Shown here: piece after piece, positions 8,660-17,697 of the stretch
Numbering within the stretch: position 1 is the stretch's first letter
How the letters are laid out: each line of letters opens with the position of its first letter
DNA from: an uncultured Eubacterium sp.
Lineage (GTDB): Bacteria; Bacillota; Clostridia; Peptostreptococcales; Anaerovoracaceae
Direction of reading: 5' to 3'
NCBI GenBank assembly: GCA_946555345.1
Contig: CAMNSS010000001.1
Span: 1 to 64,000 of the forward strand
DNA length: 64,000 nucleotides
Notes under the pieces: model-generated
The model's database searches: none
Told to the model about the DNA's origin: nothing
The model's input: the letters and a program-made list of their open reading frames with translations, nothing else
Program-made: the position numbers and the translations under genes

Positions 8660-8688
8660 AAAATACCATCAAACCAGCGATATGTCAA
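8660..8688 (-). promoter_or_regulatory. Antitoxin RNA promoter, locus 1
   Basis: On the minus strand there is a perfect -35 TTGACA (8683-8688), a 17-nt spacer and -10 TATTTT (8660-8665). No ORF follows; the only plausible product is the short antisense RNA. Confidence 0.75.
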
Positions 8689-8727
8689 GAAAAAGCAAAC
8701 TGAAAAGCATACCTTCAATGCAGTCTT

Positions 8728-9753
8728 TTACAGCGAAACCCTGAAATTATCAATCAGCCTTGTCTTTCCAATCTGTACGGCCAAAGCAACCAGATCGCCA
8801 TTTTTCAAATGATCCACAGGCATCAAGGTTTCCCCGTCAACCGCCTCAATATATTCAATCTGCGCCAAAGGCTCTGCACCAATTATACGGTACATGGTAT
8901 TCAAAACCGGTTCGGCTGGTATGGAGGGCGCAGCCGCCTCTGCCGCAGGCTTTGCACTTATAGCGGCCTTTGTTTTTGAAGCAGCCGTTTCAGTGCCGCC
9001 CGCTGTGACCGCAGTTTCTTCCCTTGCGCGCACTGTCTCCGCAGAAGCCGCCACTCCATTCACCGCTGTTGCGGCGGCAGCCGCCACGGAAAAGACCCCC
9101 GCCGCTCCAGCGATAATTTTCTGCGCGGCCGTGATCGCCTGATACAAAACCCCGGCCGCCTTGCGCTCCGTTTCATTCAAATACGCATTGCGGCTGGACT
9201 TTGCAAGGCCATCCGCTTCACGGACAGTCGGGCATCCGACCACTTCAAGGTCAAACGCCATATCCTGCGCCATCTTCCTAATAATCGCTAGCTGCTGCGC
9301 ATCCTTTTCGCCAAAATATGCCTTGTCGGGCGCTACGATCAGAAACAGCTTGCTCACCACCGTGCAAACGCCCTTAAAATGCGTGCCGCGGCTTTTCCCG
9401 CAAAGTTGTTTTGCCATGTCCGACTCAATATCGACATACGTGGCAAATCCAGCAGGATAAATCTCTGGTACGTCAGGATGAAAGACCATATCACAGCCTC
9501 TGCCCTCCAGAATCCCGCAATCCCGCGCAAAATCGCGCGGATAGCTTTCCAAATCTTCGCCTGCCGCAAACTGCGCCGGATTGACGAACACAGAAGCCAC
9601 CACCCGGTCGCATTGCTGCCTTGCGGCGGAAACCAAAGACGCATGCCCTTCATGAAGAGCGCCCATGGTGGGAACAAGCCCTACCGTAAGCCCCTGTTTT
9701 CGCCATTTTTTTACCTGCGTTCGCACTTCATTTATCGTTTCCGCTATGATCAT
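8728..9753 (-). CDS. panC: Pantothenate synthetase
   Basis: Joins pantoate and beta-alanine using ATP in vitamin B5 synthesis. Recognisable are VGLVPTMGALHEGHASLV (the HIGH-type nucleotide site), VFVNPAQF, the YPRDF segment, FGEKDAQQ and the SSRNAYL motif. The C-terminus ends with IEYIEAVDGETLMP. The protein is 341 residues instead of about 280. The excess is one Ala/Thr/Glu-rich, low-complexity insertion at about residues 217-275, between the conserved core and the C-terminal domain. It lies downstream of panB and panG on the same strand. The ATG has an AAAGGAAATCAG leader. Confidence 0.95.
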   Translation of the reverse strand: MIIAETINEVRTQVKKWRKQGLTVGLVPTMGALHEGHASLVSAARQQCDRVVASVFVNPAQFAAGEDLESYPRDFARDCGILEGRGCDMVFHPDVPEIYPAGFATYVDIESDMAKQLCGKSRGTHFKGVCTVVSKLFLIVAPDKAYFGEKDAQQLAIIRKMAQDMAFDLEVVGCPTVREADGLAKSSRNAYLNETERKAAGVLYQAITAAQKIIAGAAGVFSVAAAAATAVNGVAASAETVRAREETAVTAGGTETAASKTKAAISAKPAAEAAAPSIPAEPVLNTMYRIIGAEPLAQIEYIEAVDGETLMPVDHLKNGDLVALAVQIGKTRLIDNFRVSL

Positions 9754-10079
9754 CTGATTTCCTTTCCATTCCGTTCTTTATAAGCGCCCAATAAGCACCC
9801 ACTGTCAGCACGGCGCTGTTCTTGTGCCATAGCCTGGCAAAACACGGACCGCCCCACCAGCACAACGAACCCTGCCGCCGCCACATCGTTCTATTCACGG
9901 GCAAAACGCTGCCCTTTCGCACGGCCTTCCGCCGAATGCGCATCCGGTCCGCCTTATTCAAGCGCCGTCCACCAATCCGCACGCCGCCTCTCTTGCTGCA
10001 CCATCATCCAACGGGCGCAAAGCCACCAGCCCGGCGCAACCGGTTTTCCGACTGCGGCTGCGCATCGTCTGCTTCAGCC
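9754..10079. other. GC-rich spacer between panB and panC
   Basis: 326 bp with no supported gene. It is markedly GC-rich and purine-biased on the minus strand, and its short open frames lack ribosome sites. panD, which is often found here in other bacteria, is not present. It may be degenerate repeat-derived DNA. Confidence 0.5.
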
Positions 10080-10922
10080 TCACTCAGATATTTTCTCCTT
10101 CAACTTACCCAGTAATTCCTCGTCCATCTTATAGCTGTGTTCCTCCGCCGGATATGCGCCTCCCTTGACTTCCTTGTCATAATCCTTGAACGCCCGGGTC
10201 ATCATCTCGCCGCCTTCCGCAAAACGCTTCACGAACTTAGGCACGTAATCGTCAAACAGCCCCAGCATATCCTGCCATACCAGGACTTGTCCATCGCATG
10301 AACTTCCTGCACCGATCCCAATCGTCGGAATCCGAAGGTTTTCACTGATGATTTCCGCCAATCCCGCAGGAACGCATTCCAGCACGACTGCAAAAGCGCC
10401 GGCTTCCTGTACATCGTAAGCATCCTGTAGCACGCGCAATGCGGTTTCCTGATCCTTTCCCTGCACTTTAAACCCGCCGAAAGCATTCACCGACTGCGGC
10501 GTCATTCCCACGTGCGCCACGACTGGAATCCCTGCATCCACGATGGCCTTGATCTGTTCCTTGACCGCCGCGCCGCCTTCCAACTTAACGGAATTTCCGC
10601 CTGTTTCCTTGATCAGCCTGCCCGCATTGGCCACCGCATCATAAACGGAAGCCTGATAAGACATGAACGGCATATCCATCACAACATGGCAATTTTTTGC
10701 GCCCCTGACAACAGCCGCCCCGTGATGGATCATGTCTTCCACCGTAACGGCCAGCGTATCGGAATATCCCAGCATGGTATTGCCTAAAGAATCCCCCACC
10801 AGCAGCATATCGATGCCCGCCGCATCCATCAGCTTGGCAGTCGAATAATCATAACATGTCAGCATTGAAATTTTTTCGCCCTTCCGCTTCATTTCCAATA
10901 AGCTCGTAACTGTCTTTTTCAT
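10080..10922 (-). CDS. panB: 3-methyl-2-oxobutanoate (ketopantoate) hydroxymethyltransferase
   Basis: First committed step of pantothenate synthesis: transfers a hydroxymethyl group from methylene-tetrahydrofolate to ketoisovalerate. The 280-residue length is typical. Key segments are [19 protein letters not shown] at the N-terminus, [14 protein letters not shown] with the metal-ligand Asp, [29 protein letters not shown], and [16 protein letters not shown] with the catalytic-region Glu in LECVPA. It follows panG by 31 nt with a GGAAGGAACACG ribosome region. Confidence 0.97.
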   Translation of the reverse strand: MKKTVTSLLEMKRKGEKISMLTCYDYSTAKLMDAAGIDMLLVGDSLGNTMLGYSDTLAVTVEDMIHHGAAVVRGAKNCHVVMDMPFMSYQASVYDAVANAGRLIKETGGNSVKLEGGAAVKEQIKAIVDAGIPVVAHVGMTPQSVNAFGGFKVQGKDQETALRVLQDAYDVQEAGAFAVVLECVPAGLAEIISENLRIPTIGIGAGSSCDGQVLVWQDMLGLFDDYVPKFVKRFAEGGEMMTRAFKDYDKEVKGGAYPAEEHSYKMDEELLGKLKEKISE

Positions 10923-10953
10923 CGTGTTCCTTCCTTTCCTATGAGTCCTGATC

Positions 10954-11823
10954 CTAAAGTCCTGTCCCGATAAGCCCTGATTCTATGAGTTCCGACATCC
11001 CCGCATAATCCCGCTGCGGATGCCGTGCCTGCGCCATTTGTACCAGCCTCCTGCTCAGAAGGCTGTAAAGCTCCTGTTCCGAATCATCTGCCATGCAAGC
11101 TATATGCTTTCTGACGGTATCGATATCGTTTCGTTCAATGGGACCTGTCAGGCTTGCGGCAGGTCCTTTTTCTGCGATGTGCGACATATTTCCAATCAAA
11201 ATCGGCGCTAACGCCTGCACCGCTTCCTCTTCCGTAAAGCCGCACCGCTCCATCAGGGCGATGCTCTGGCCAACCAAGCCGCAAACTAAATTGCTCGCCA
11301 TCGCCGCCGCACAATGATAAGTGATTTTATCCTTGCCCTCTATGGTGCGGTACGGATTCCCTAACGCCGATAGAATCCTCCGAATCTCACGCGCCCCTGC
11401 GCTTTCCATGCCCTCCAGCGTAAAAAAAACACCCGGCAGTTCCCTGTAAGCGTGATACTTATCGCTTACGGCGAACAGCGGATGGACTGAATATCCGAAG
11501 GCTTCTGCTTCTTCGATGCCGGAAAATGCATCCTGGGAGGACATCGCGCCGCTGCAATGGCACACGGTCTTTCCTCTTATGTCGTATTCTCTGATCCGTT
11601 TCCAGGTATCCTGAATACTTCCGTCAGGAACAGTGAGAAAGATCATGTCGCAATCTGAAATGAGTTCTTTCATCGTCTCATAACAGTCCGACCCTGTAAA
11701 CCGCGCCGCTTCCTCCGCCGTGCTGCGGCTGTAATAGCCTTTTACCACGGTTTCGGCGTCCTGCGAAAAGTATTTTCCCAGCGTGCAGCCGACCTTCCCT
11801 GCTCCGATAAATCCTATATTCAA
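10954..11823 (-). CDS. panG: DUF2520 Rossmann protein, probable PanG-type ketopantoate reductase
   Basis: A 289-residue protein with an N-terminal Rossmann motif ([16 protein letters not shown]), a VPDGSI segment, a CHCSGAMSS motif and a C-terminal helical DUF2520 domain. DUF2520 proteins include PanG, an alternative ketopantoate reductase described in Francisella and some Firmicutes. Its place directly before panB and panC, in a cluster with no ordinary panE, supports that role. The start is a TTG at 11823 with AGGAGG 7 nt upstream. Substrate assignment is inferred from context and family. Confidence 0.8.
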   Translation of the reverse strand: MNIGFIGAGKVGCTLGKYFSQDAETVVKGYYSRSTAEEAARFTGSDCYETMKELISDCDMIFLTVPDGSIQDTWKRIREYDIRGKTVCHCSGAMSSQDAFSGIEEAEAFGYSVHPLFAVSDKYHAYRELPGVFFTLEGMESAGAREIRRILSALGNPYRTIEGKDKITYHCAAAMASNLVCGLVGQSIALMERCGFTEEEAVQALAPILIGNMSHIAEKGPAASLTGPIERNDIDTVRKHIACMADDSEQELYSLLSRRLVQMAQARHPQRDYAGMSELIESGLIGTGL

Positions 11824-11845
11824 TTATATCCCTCCTTGGTATAGT

Positions 11846-11881
11846 TTCGATATCGAATACCATCCATCCTTGCTTATCATA
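11846..11881 (-). promoter_or_regulatory. Probable pan operon promoter with palindromic operator
   Basis: On the minus strand an extended -10 (TGCTATGAT) lies just before a 12-bp perfect palindrome, TTCGATATCGAA (11846-11857). The palindrome is itself flanked by GGTAT and ATACC. It sits between the predicted start of transcription and the panG ribosome site, a position where a repressor would block transcription. Confidence 0.45.
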
Positions 11882-12129
11882 GCACAGACGCCGCAAGAAA
11901 AAAAGAGGGAAATCTTTTAAATTTTTACGCAAAATGCATTCAAGCGGAACGCAGGCGAAAAGGCGTGCTGGCGGGCACAGGTGAAAAGGCGGAAAACCCT
12001 TGCCGTTCCGTGCCAGCCGACGCAGGCGGAATGCCTTGCATCGATAAAATGCAAGCAGAAAATGCCGCTATGCGCCGCCAAACGCAAACGCGAGTAAAGA
12101 TCCGCCCACCGCCCTGCGCAAAAATTCCG
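11882..12129. other. Intergenic stretch upstream of the pan genes
   Basis: No gene is supported. Short quasi-repeats rich in GGCGGAA and GCAAACGC occur around 11945-12090. The TetR gene lies next on the same strand. Confidence 0.4.
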
Positions 12130-12696
12130 CTATGCGCCAAACACGATTTTTACCAGCTCCCTGACATAAGCATCCCGCCCTTCCTTCTCTGCCAAATCAT
12201 GCCCTAACAATTCTTTCACCGTGTCGCTCCGTAAAAAAGCCGCCTGCATGGCTGCCGTCAGGATAAAAGACGCCATGGGCTTATCCTGTCCAGCGATATT
12301 TTTGGTCAGGGCAAACAAAAACCCCCGCTGCAAATACGCCGGGTTTTTTTCCGTGTCATAACTCTGAAATTCCCCCAATATGGAAAGGCGCGCGATGGCG
12401 GGATATTCAAAGAGAAAGTCGAACACATAAATCGCCCAAGCCGTCATCCGCTCGATTTCCGTATCATAGGGCTTTTGAACGCTCGCCCCGACAATGGCCT
12501 TGCCGATCACCCGCTGGACGCAGATCGTGATGAGGTTTTCCTTGCTGCCAAAATGGTAATTGACCAGCCCCAGCGCCACGCCTGCCTTCTCGGCAATCAT
12601 GCGGGCGGTAATTTTTTTCGTGTCCCCGTCAAAAGCTTCGATCAGCCCTGTCGTGACTTCTATCATATTGTTTTTGACATTTCGTACGGTTTTCAT
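12130..12696 (-). CDS. TetR family transcriptional regulator
   Basis: A 188-residue one-component regulator. The N-terminal helix-turn-helix is clear: ITARMIAEKAGVALGLVNYHFGSKENL at about residues 29-55, including the YHFGSKE recognition helix typical of TetR. The C-terminal helical part would bind an unknown ligand. No divergent target gene is adjacent. The nearest downstream genes on the same strand are the pan genes, 300 bp away, so autoregulation or a distant target is likely. The ribosome site is weak. Confidence 0.85.
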   Translation of the reverse strand: MKTVRNVKNNMIEVTTGLIEAFDGDTKKITARMIAEKAGVALGLVNYHFGSKENLITICVQRVIGKAIVGASVQKPYDTEIERMTAWAIYVFDFLFEYPAIARLSILGEFQSYDTEKNPAYLQRGFLFALTKNIAGQDKPMASFILTAAMQAAFLRSDTVKELLGHDLAEKEGRDAYVRELVKIVFGA

Positions 12697-12815
12697 CTTG
12701 TTTCACTTCTATCGCTCGAACCGCTTATGAAAAATTCCACTTGTTTCACTCATGCTATGCCTGAAAAGCGTCCATATTTGCCCTCGGAAAACGCCCCATG
12801 CTTCCTATGCGGTCA

Positions 12816-13412
12816 TTAATGGAACACGGATTCCTGGCTTCTATTTATAATATTCCCTGTAGCCGCATCAATATCGAAATCATATTCCTGTCCGTCATAC
12901 CGGATCTCGATTTCATAAACCAGGGTCCCATGTTCGCTATCAGCCTTGGCCTTAGCCACATCTCCTGCCGCTGCGCCGGAAACTTGTGAAAGCGCAATTT
13001 CCTTCGCCGCTTCTATCCCGATATCGCTTTGCGCCTCCTGCGTCCCTTGCGGCGCAGTTCCCGCCTGGTTCTGGTCTGTGCTTTCCTGCGGATTCGCCAT
13101 TATGCTATCCATGTCCTGGTCAAGGATTCTCCCATTTCTTGCAAAAATCTGAAATTCATAAAAGATATTTTCATGGGTAAACTGTATTTCGTATACCATC
13201 CTGAAATCATCAAATTCTTTTACCGCAATGGCATTATCAAGCTGTGCCGAACCCGGAACCTGGCTATAAGCGATTTCCTTGGCCTCCGCTTCGCCAATGC
13301 CGCCTATAAGTCCGCTAAACCAGCAAAAGGCAGCGAGGATGACCGCCACGGCCACCACCACAATCGCAATCATTTTCCCTTTTTTCCCATTTTTCTTTTC
13401 TTCGCTACTCAT
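12816..13412 (-). CDS. Membrane-anchored protein with two PepSY domains
   Basis: A 198-residue protein: a short basic N-terminus, one membrane helix (GKMIAIVVVAVAVILAAFCWF), then two PepSY-like repeats. The first begins EAEAKEIAYSQVPGSAQ and the second GIEAAKEIALSQVSGAA; both end in a YEIQF/YEIEI and FxI...GRI/GNI pattern. They are joined by a Gln-rich linker. PepSY domains are often protease inhibitors or folding domains outside the membrane. Start at 13412 is chosen for its GGAGG site 8 nt upstream. Confidence 0.85.
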   Translation of the reverse strand: MSSEEKKNGKKGKMIAIVVVAVAVILAAFCWFSGLIGGIGEAEAKEIAYSQVPGSAQLDNAIAVKEFDDFRMVYEIQFTHENIFYEFQIFARNGRILDQDMDSIMANPQESTDQNQAGTAPQGTQEAQSDIGIEAAKEIALSQVSGAAAGDVAKAKADSEHGTLVYEIEIRYDGQEYDFDIDAATGNIINRSQESVFH

Positions 13413-13665
13413 CCTTATATCCTCCTTCATGCTTTATACTTTCCCATGCGTCCCATCTATTTTCCATGATATTCCGCCTGGCTTCATCAATATTCCGTCC
13501 CGCTTCCGCTGCACGCAATCCTATTTACCCGCACTGGCGCTTCGCCTATTGCCCGAGTTTCCCCTGGTTTCGCAGGCGTTCCGCTTTGCCTGTGCCGATG
13601 CAGCAACATCCGTTTTGCCAATGCGGCAATCTTCACCGCCCTCTCATGCGTCCTAGCCGCACACA

Positions 13666-14760
13666 TCAGCTCTCATCAAAAATAAGTTCCCGCGAAACAA
13701 AATCAAGATATGTTTCATAAGCCTCATCCCAGCTTGCGTAATCCTTCCCGCCCCGCCTGTCGGCAAGCCCATAATTTTCCGTTAAATATTCTGTAAGGTA
13801 TGCCGTGTATTTTTCCGCGCCCATATAGTTGACATGCTTGCTGTTATAAAAATCCCGTTGCCAGTCGAGATCCATGGCGTCGGTGATTTCCTTCTGGTTA
13901 AAATCCAGCACGGGATAACCCCGCTGCTCCGCCAGTTCCTTCGCGGTATTGAATTTTTCCGCCTGTCCATCCTTCATCACATACGGGGATAACACGAAAA
14001 GAACATCCTTGTCGAGCGTATCGCAATACGCCAGGATATCCAAAAACACGTCCTCCATTTCCGGCGCTAATGCTGCTTTCTCCGCAGAATACACCGGGCG
14101 TCCTTGTGCTTTGACCGTTACTGTATTCGGGCTTAAAACATATCCCTTCGTTAAATTCCACCGATCAACCGGCAGGAAATCAGCAATGCGCAAATCGCCC
14201 TGTACCAGCCTGCCATGGTATTTGACAATAGGAACGTAATAATCCAGGCTTCCCGTGTCGATATCGCTCAGTTCGCCGTCTGCGCCCTCCACATAATCCA
14301 GCGCCGCTTCTATGGTATCATACTTGTTCAGGGAAATCCTCATGCTGTCCGTCACCCGCCTGATATGCGCATCCGTCACATCATCCTTGCTCTTTAGGAT
14401 TCCCCGCAGTTCTATAATATAAAGATCCGGATCTTGGGTTTTCTCCACTTCATCGATCAGGTTCGGCACAAATAGCATCGGAAGACCCATCGTCGCCAAA
14501 TCAAAGGCGGCGATTCCTGCATCGTGGTATGCTTTGGGACCTATGAAATACCTGTTGGTTGCGCTCGTCCCCAAATAGACTACATCCAGCGTGTTTTCCT
14601 CCTCTGCATAAAACGCCTTGAAAATTTGCTTGCTGTCATCAGAAGCGGCGATATTAAACACCTGGTTTAAATACAGGAAAAGAAGCGCCGCTATCATAAA
14701 GAAGATCACAGCCCGCATCCACTTCTTTCCTTGCAATTCCTCTCTTTTTTTCGCTATCAT
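13666..14760 (-). CDS. DltD-like SGNH-fold membrane-anchored acyltransferase/esterase
   Basis: A 364-residue protein with one N-terminal membrane helix (MRAVIFFMIAALLFLYLNQVF) and an extracellular SGNH/DltD-like domain. The block I serine is in VVYLGTSATNRYF. The catalytic His block is NSKHVNYMGAEKYT near the C-terminus, preceded by a conserved Asp. DltD-type proteins take acyl groups from an MBOAT partner and load them on envelope polymers. A matching MBOAT, carrier protein and ligase are encoded 5-11 kb away. Start at 14760 follows AAGGA with 8-nt spacing. Confidence 0.75.
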   Translation of the reverse strand: MIAKKREELQGKKWMRAVIFFMIAALLFLYLNQVFNIAASDDSKQIFKAFYAEEENTLDVVYLGTSATNRYFIGPKAYHDAGIAAFDLATMGLPMLFVPNLIDEVEKTQDPDLYIIELRGILKSKDDVTDAHIRRVTDSMRISLNKYDTIEAALDYVEGADGELSDIDTGSLDYYVPIVKYHGRLVQGDLRIADFLPVDRWNLTKGYVLSPNTVTVKAQGRPVYSAEKAALAPEMEDVFLDILAYCDTLDKDVLFVLSPYVMKDGQAEKFNTAKELAEQRGYPVLDFNQKEITDAMDLDWQRDFYNSKHVNYMGAEKYTAYLTEYLTENYGLADRRGGKDYASWDEAYETYLDFVSRELIFDES

Positions 14761-14961
14761 GTAAATCGTCCTTCTGCCGCGCGGCAATTCATTTCGGCGG
14801 GCCATCCCGCAGCCTCGCCAGGCAGCCTATCCTGCATTTTGTTCAACGGGAAGGCGGCTCCGCCAGACAAAAATGCCTGCCCGCTAAGCCTTTCCCATGT
14901 GGCTGTGCAGTCCCGCCCAGCGAATCTGCACGCAAAAGCATCTTGCATTCTGCCGCCCAGC

Positions 14962-15732
14962 CTACTTCGCCTCGCTGGTTTCACTTTCCTCCCAGAGCGC
15001 ATCATGAAACAGCGTCCACATATCCCCGTATCCTTCCGAAGCCGGCGTTACCGGTTTTGGAATCGTGTTTTCAATGTCAATTTTGATTTCGCCCCGCCTT
15101 GACATGAGCAAAACCCTGCTGCCCAGCGTCAATGCTTCCTGAATGTTATGGGTGATGAAAATAACCGTCGCATTTTCCTTTTCCTTAATCCGCAGAAGCT
15201 CCATCTGCAATTTGCTTCTCGTCATTGCATCGAGGCTCGCAAACGGTTCATCCATCAAAATGATCTTCGGGTTGAGCGCAAGGCCTTTCGCAATGGCGAC
15301 ACGCTGTTTCATTCCGCCGGAAAGCTGATGCGGGTAAAGATCCCCCTTGTCGCCAAGGCCGACCAAATCCAAATGCTCCTGCGCAATTTTTTCCAGTTTT
15401 GCTTTTTCCGTCACCCCATTGACCTTCAATGGATACTGTATGTTTTTCTTCACCGTTTTCCACGGAAACAACTGGTTGAAATCCTGGAACACCATCATCC
15501 GGTCAATGCCGGGCTTTTCCACCTTTTTCCCGTCCACCAGGATTTCGCCCTCATAGCCTTCAAAACCTGCAATGCAACGGATCAGTGTAGTTTTTCCACA
15601 GCCTGACGGTCCTAAGATGCAGAGGAAATCTCCCCGGTTTACGGCCAAGGAAAGATCCTGCAAAATATTGCGGGAGTCTGGGGCGTCATGATAATTCTTG
15701 GTAATATTCCTTACTTCAAGCAATTTGCTCAT
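14962..15732 (-). CDS. NitT/TauT-type ABC transporter ATP-binding protein
   Basis: ATPase of an importer for nitrate/sulfonate/taurine-like or other small organic substrates. Walker A is GPSGCGKTTLI, Q-loop VFQDFNQLFPW, signature LSGGMKQRVAIAKGL, Walker B IILMDEPFASLD, H-loop FITHNI. The length (256 residues) fits the SsuB/TauB group. The start at 15732 overlaps the permease stop by four bases (ATGA). It is the last gene of a three-gene set with permease and binding protein. Confidence 0.9.
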   Translation of the reverse strand: MSKLLEVRNITKNYHDAPDSRNILQDLSLAVNRGDFLCILGPSGCGKTTLIRCIAGFEGYEGEILVDGKKVEKPGIDRMMVFQDFNQLFPWKTVKKNIQYPLKVNGVTEKAKLEKIAQEHLDLVGLGDKGDLYPHQLSGGMKQRVAIAKGLALNPKIILMDEPFASLDAMTRSKLQMELLRIKEKENATVIFITHNIQEALTLGSRVLLMSRRGEIKIDIENTIPKPVTPASEGYGDMWTLFHDALWEESETSEAK

Positions 15733-16499
15733 CTTACCATCCCCCATTTCTTAACCGTATTTCGTTCGAGCGTCCTAAAAAGCCCGTATTCTATGATAAT
15801 ACCGATTATGATAATGACGATCAACGCCGCAAACACGCCTGCAATGTCTATATTGGTCCGCTTCATGAAAATGAACCAGCCGATTCCTGCGCCCGAGCCT
15901 GTCGTGCCAAATATCATTTCTACGCTGATCAAGCCCCTCCAAGCCCTTGCCCAGCCGACCCGCATACCAGACAGAACGCTGGAAAACGCCGCTGGGAGGT
16001 ACACGCCCATCACCAGGCGCAGGCCGTGAAGCCCAATGTTCCTGCCACTTTCTATATAAATATTTGACACCGACTTGAACCCATCTATGATGCTCCTGGA
16101 CATCGGCCACAAAATGGAATGGATCACGATAAATATGATGGTAGCCTCCCCGATGCCAAACCACATGATGGCCAAAGGCAAAAGCGCCACGCCAGGGAGC
16201 AGGTCCATGACGGACACCACCAGATTGTAAATCGCATAAAAGATCTTGCTGACGATGGCCAGGCTGGAAAAAATAAATGCCAGCACGATGCCAATCCCAA
16301 GGCCTTTCAGGATAAGGGACATGGAATACAGCGTATACATCATCAGGCTGTCTTCACGAAACCCCTCAATAAAACTCTGCCCGATATCCGCAAGGGACGG
16401 GAACATGATCGCAGGAAACGCCTGCATCGCATATACCACCTGCCACGCCGCCAGAAAGCAGACGATGAATATGGCTTGTGTTCTGATTTCTTCTTTCAT
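15729..16499 (-). CDS. NitT/TauT-type ABC transporter permease
   Basis: A 256-residue inner-membrane subunit with six hydrophobic helices. The cytoplasmic EAA-type loop for ATPase contact is recognisable around residues 150-180 (IESGRNIGLHGLRLVMGVYLPAA). The N-terminal QAFPAIMFPSLADI segment is typical of SsuC/TauC-like permeases. It is translationally coupled to the ATPase gene downstream. The binding-protein gene upstream is separated by 217 bp that contain a hairpin and a possible internal promoter. Confidence 0.9.
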   Translation of the reverse strand: MKEEIRTQAIFIVCFLAAWQVVYAMQAFPAIMFPSLADIGQSFIEGFREDSLMMYTLYSMSLILKGLGIGIVLAFIFSSLAIVSKIFYAIYNLVVSVMDLLPGVALLPLAIMWFGIGEATIIFIVIHSILWPMSRSIIDGFKSVSNIYIESGRNIGLHGLRLVMGVYLPAAFSSVLSGMRVGWARAWRGLISVEMIFGTTGSGAGIGWFIFMKRTNIDIAGVFAALIVIIIIGIIIEYGLFRTLERNTVKKWGMVR

Positions 16500-16533
16500 C
16501 TATGAATGTACCTTCTCTCACCTTTTCATATGA

Positions 16534-16580
16534 AATATAGGCTGGCTGCAAACAGCCAACCTATATTATAGCACAATCTT
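16534..16580 (-). terminator. Hairpin with possible internal promoter between binding protein and permease genes
   Basis: The arms 16534-16548 and 16553-16567 form a 15-bp stem with one mismatch and a 4-nt loop. On the minus strand a TTTC tract follows. Immediately before it an extended -10 element (TGCTATAAT) overlaps the stem foot. It may be a leaky terminator that lowers permease expression relative to the binding protein, or the 5' cap hairpin of a transcript started at the internal promoter. Confidence 0.55.
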
Positions 16581-16716
16581 TCTGTATCGTATAATCTTTT
16601 TATTCTAATCCCCGCCTTTTTGCGCTTGTCGCATTCGGTTCGGTTTGCCACTTGGTTCGCTGCGTTCGCTTGCCGCCCCCCTGCGTTAATTTCATTCCTT
16701 GTGCCGATCTGGTGCA

Positions 16717-17697
16717 CTAGTTGCCCTTTACGTTATCAAAGGCCAAATCCGTAATCGATTCCGGTGCGTCGTGCTGCAAAAATCCCTCTTTTGCCATGAA
16801 GCCTGCCATATCCATAATGCCCTTTGTTTCCGTTGTGTACACGCATGCCGGATCGTTGAGCCATGACAGCATGGTTTCCGCATCCACATCTTCAGCCTCG
16901 CACAGCATTTCCGCCGCTTCTTCCTTGTTGTCATTCATGAAATCAATCGCTTCCGCAAGAGCGGCTACAACTGCATCGTAAAGCTCTGGGTTATTTTCCG
17001 CAAGTTCGGTCGATGCCAAGGCAACGATGAAGGAATTTCCCTCCGGCCATACGGAAGCAAGCGCTTCGACCTCGGTCATTCCTTCCGCTTCTTCTTTAAA
17101 GGTATACGGAGAGGTCGTCAGTTGTAATTTAACGCTGCCGGAAAGCAGGGACGCCATGCCGTCAGGATGCGCCATAGCGACGATGTTGTTGTCGAGCGCA
17201 TGTGCGTCTCCCAGTTGTTCTTCCGCCGCCATCGCCAACAAGATATGCTGGAAGCTTCCGATATTGACGAGCGCAATCTGCTCACTGCCAACATCCTTTA
17301 ATGTCTTGATTTCCGGATTGTTCGTCATCAGCTTATGCGGCTGTCCGGACATATTGGAGCAAATCTTCACAGGAACGCCGCCGCATACCGCCGTAATGGC
17401 AGGGCCTACGCCCATTGCCCCCACGTCAACGCTGCCGGAGGCGAACCCTTCCGTAATCGCAGATCCTGAATTAAGCGTCGTCCATTCGATCTCGACCGTT
17501 CCGTCGTAATGCTTTTCGATCAGCTTCTGCTGTTTCATGATTTCAAGCGGCGCATACGCCATGCCATACTGGTGCGCAATCGTCAAAGAATCATCCCCTT
17601 CCGAAGTGTCTCCGCCGTTCCCGCCGCCGCAAGCCGCAAGAGCCATGACCATTACCGCAGCCATAAGGACTGCACAGATTTTCTTCACGTTTTTCAT
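16717..17697 (-). CDS. ABC transporter substrate-binding lipoprotein (NMT1/SsuA-like)
   Basis: A 326-residue extracellular binding protein. The signal peptide ends in a lipobox (MALAACGGG), giving a lipid-anchored Cys near residue 23. The mature part has the fold pattern of NitT/TauT-type binding proteins (APLEIMKQQKLIEKHYDG, SGSVDVGAMGVGPAI, NIGSFQHILL). The ligand is unknown; it could be a sulfonate, an aromatic acid or a thiamine precursor-like compound. It is the first gene of the transporter set and downstream of a LysR regulator. Confidence 0.9.
   Translation of the reverse strand: MKNVKKICAVLMAAVMVMALAACGGGNGGDTSEGDDSLTIAHQYGMAYAPLEIMKQQKLIEKHYDGTVEIEWTTLNSGSAITEGFASGSVDVGAMGVGPAITAVCGGVPVKICSNMSGQPHKLMTNNPEIKTLKDVGSEQIALVNIGSFQHILLAMAAEEQLGDAHALDNNIVAMAHPDGMASLLSGSVKLQLTTSPYTFKEEAEGMTEVEALASVWPEGNSFIVALASTELAENNPELYDAVVAALAEAIDFMNDNKEEAAEMLCEAEDVDAETMLSWLNDPACVYTTETKGIMDMAGFMAKEGFLQHDAPESITDLAFDNVKGN

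Noticed and set aside
9754-10079. Possible panD gene between panB and panC
   Set aside because: No aspartate decarboxylase motif (such as the GS cleavage site) in any frame.
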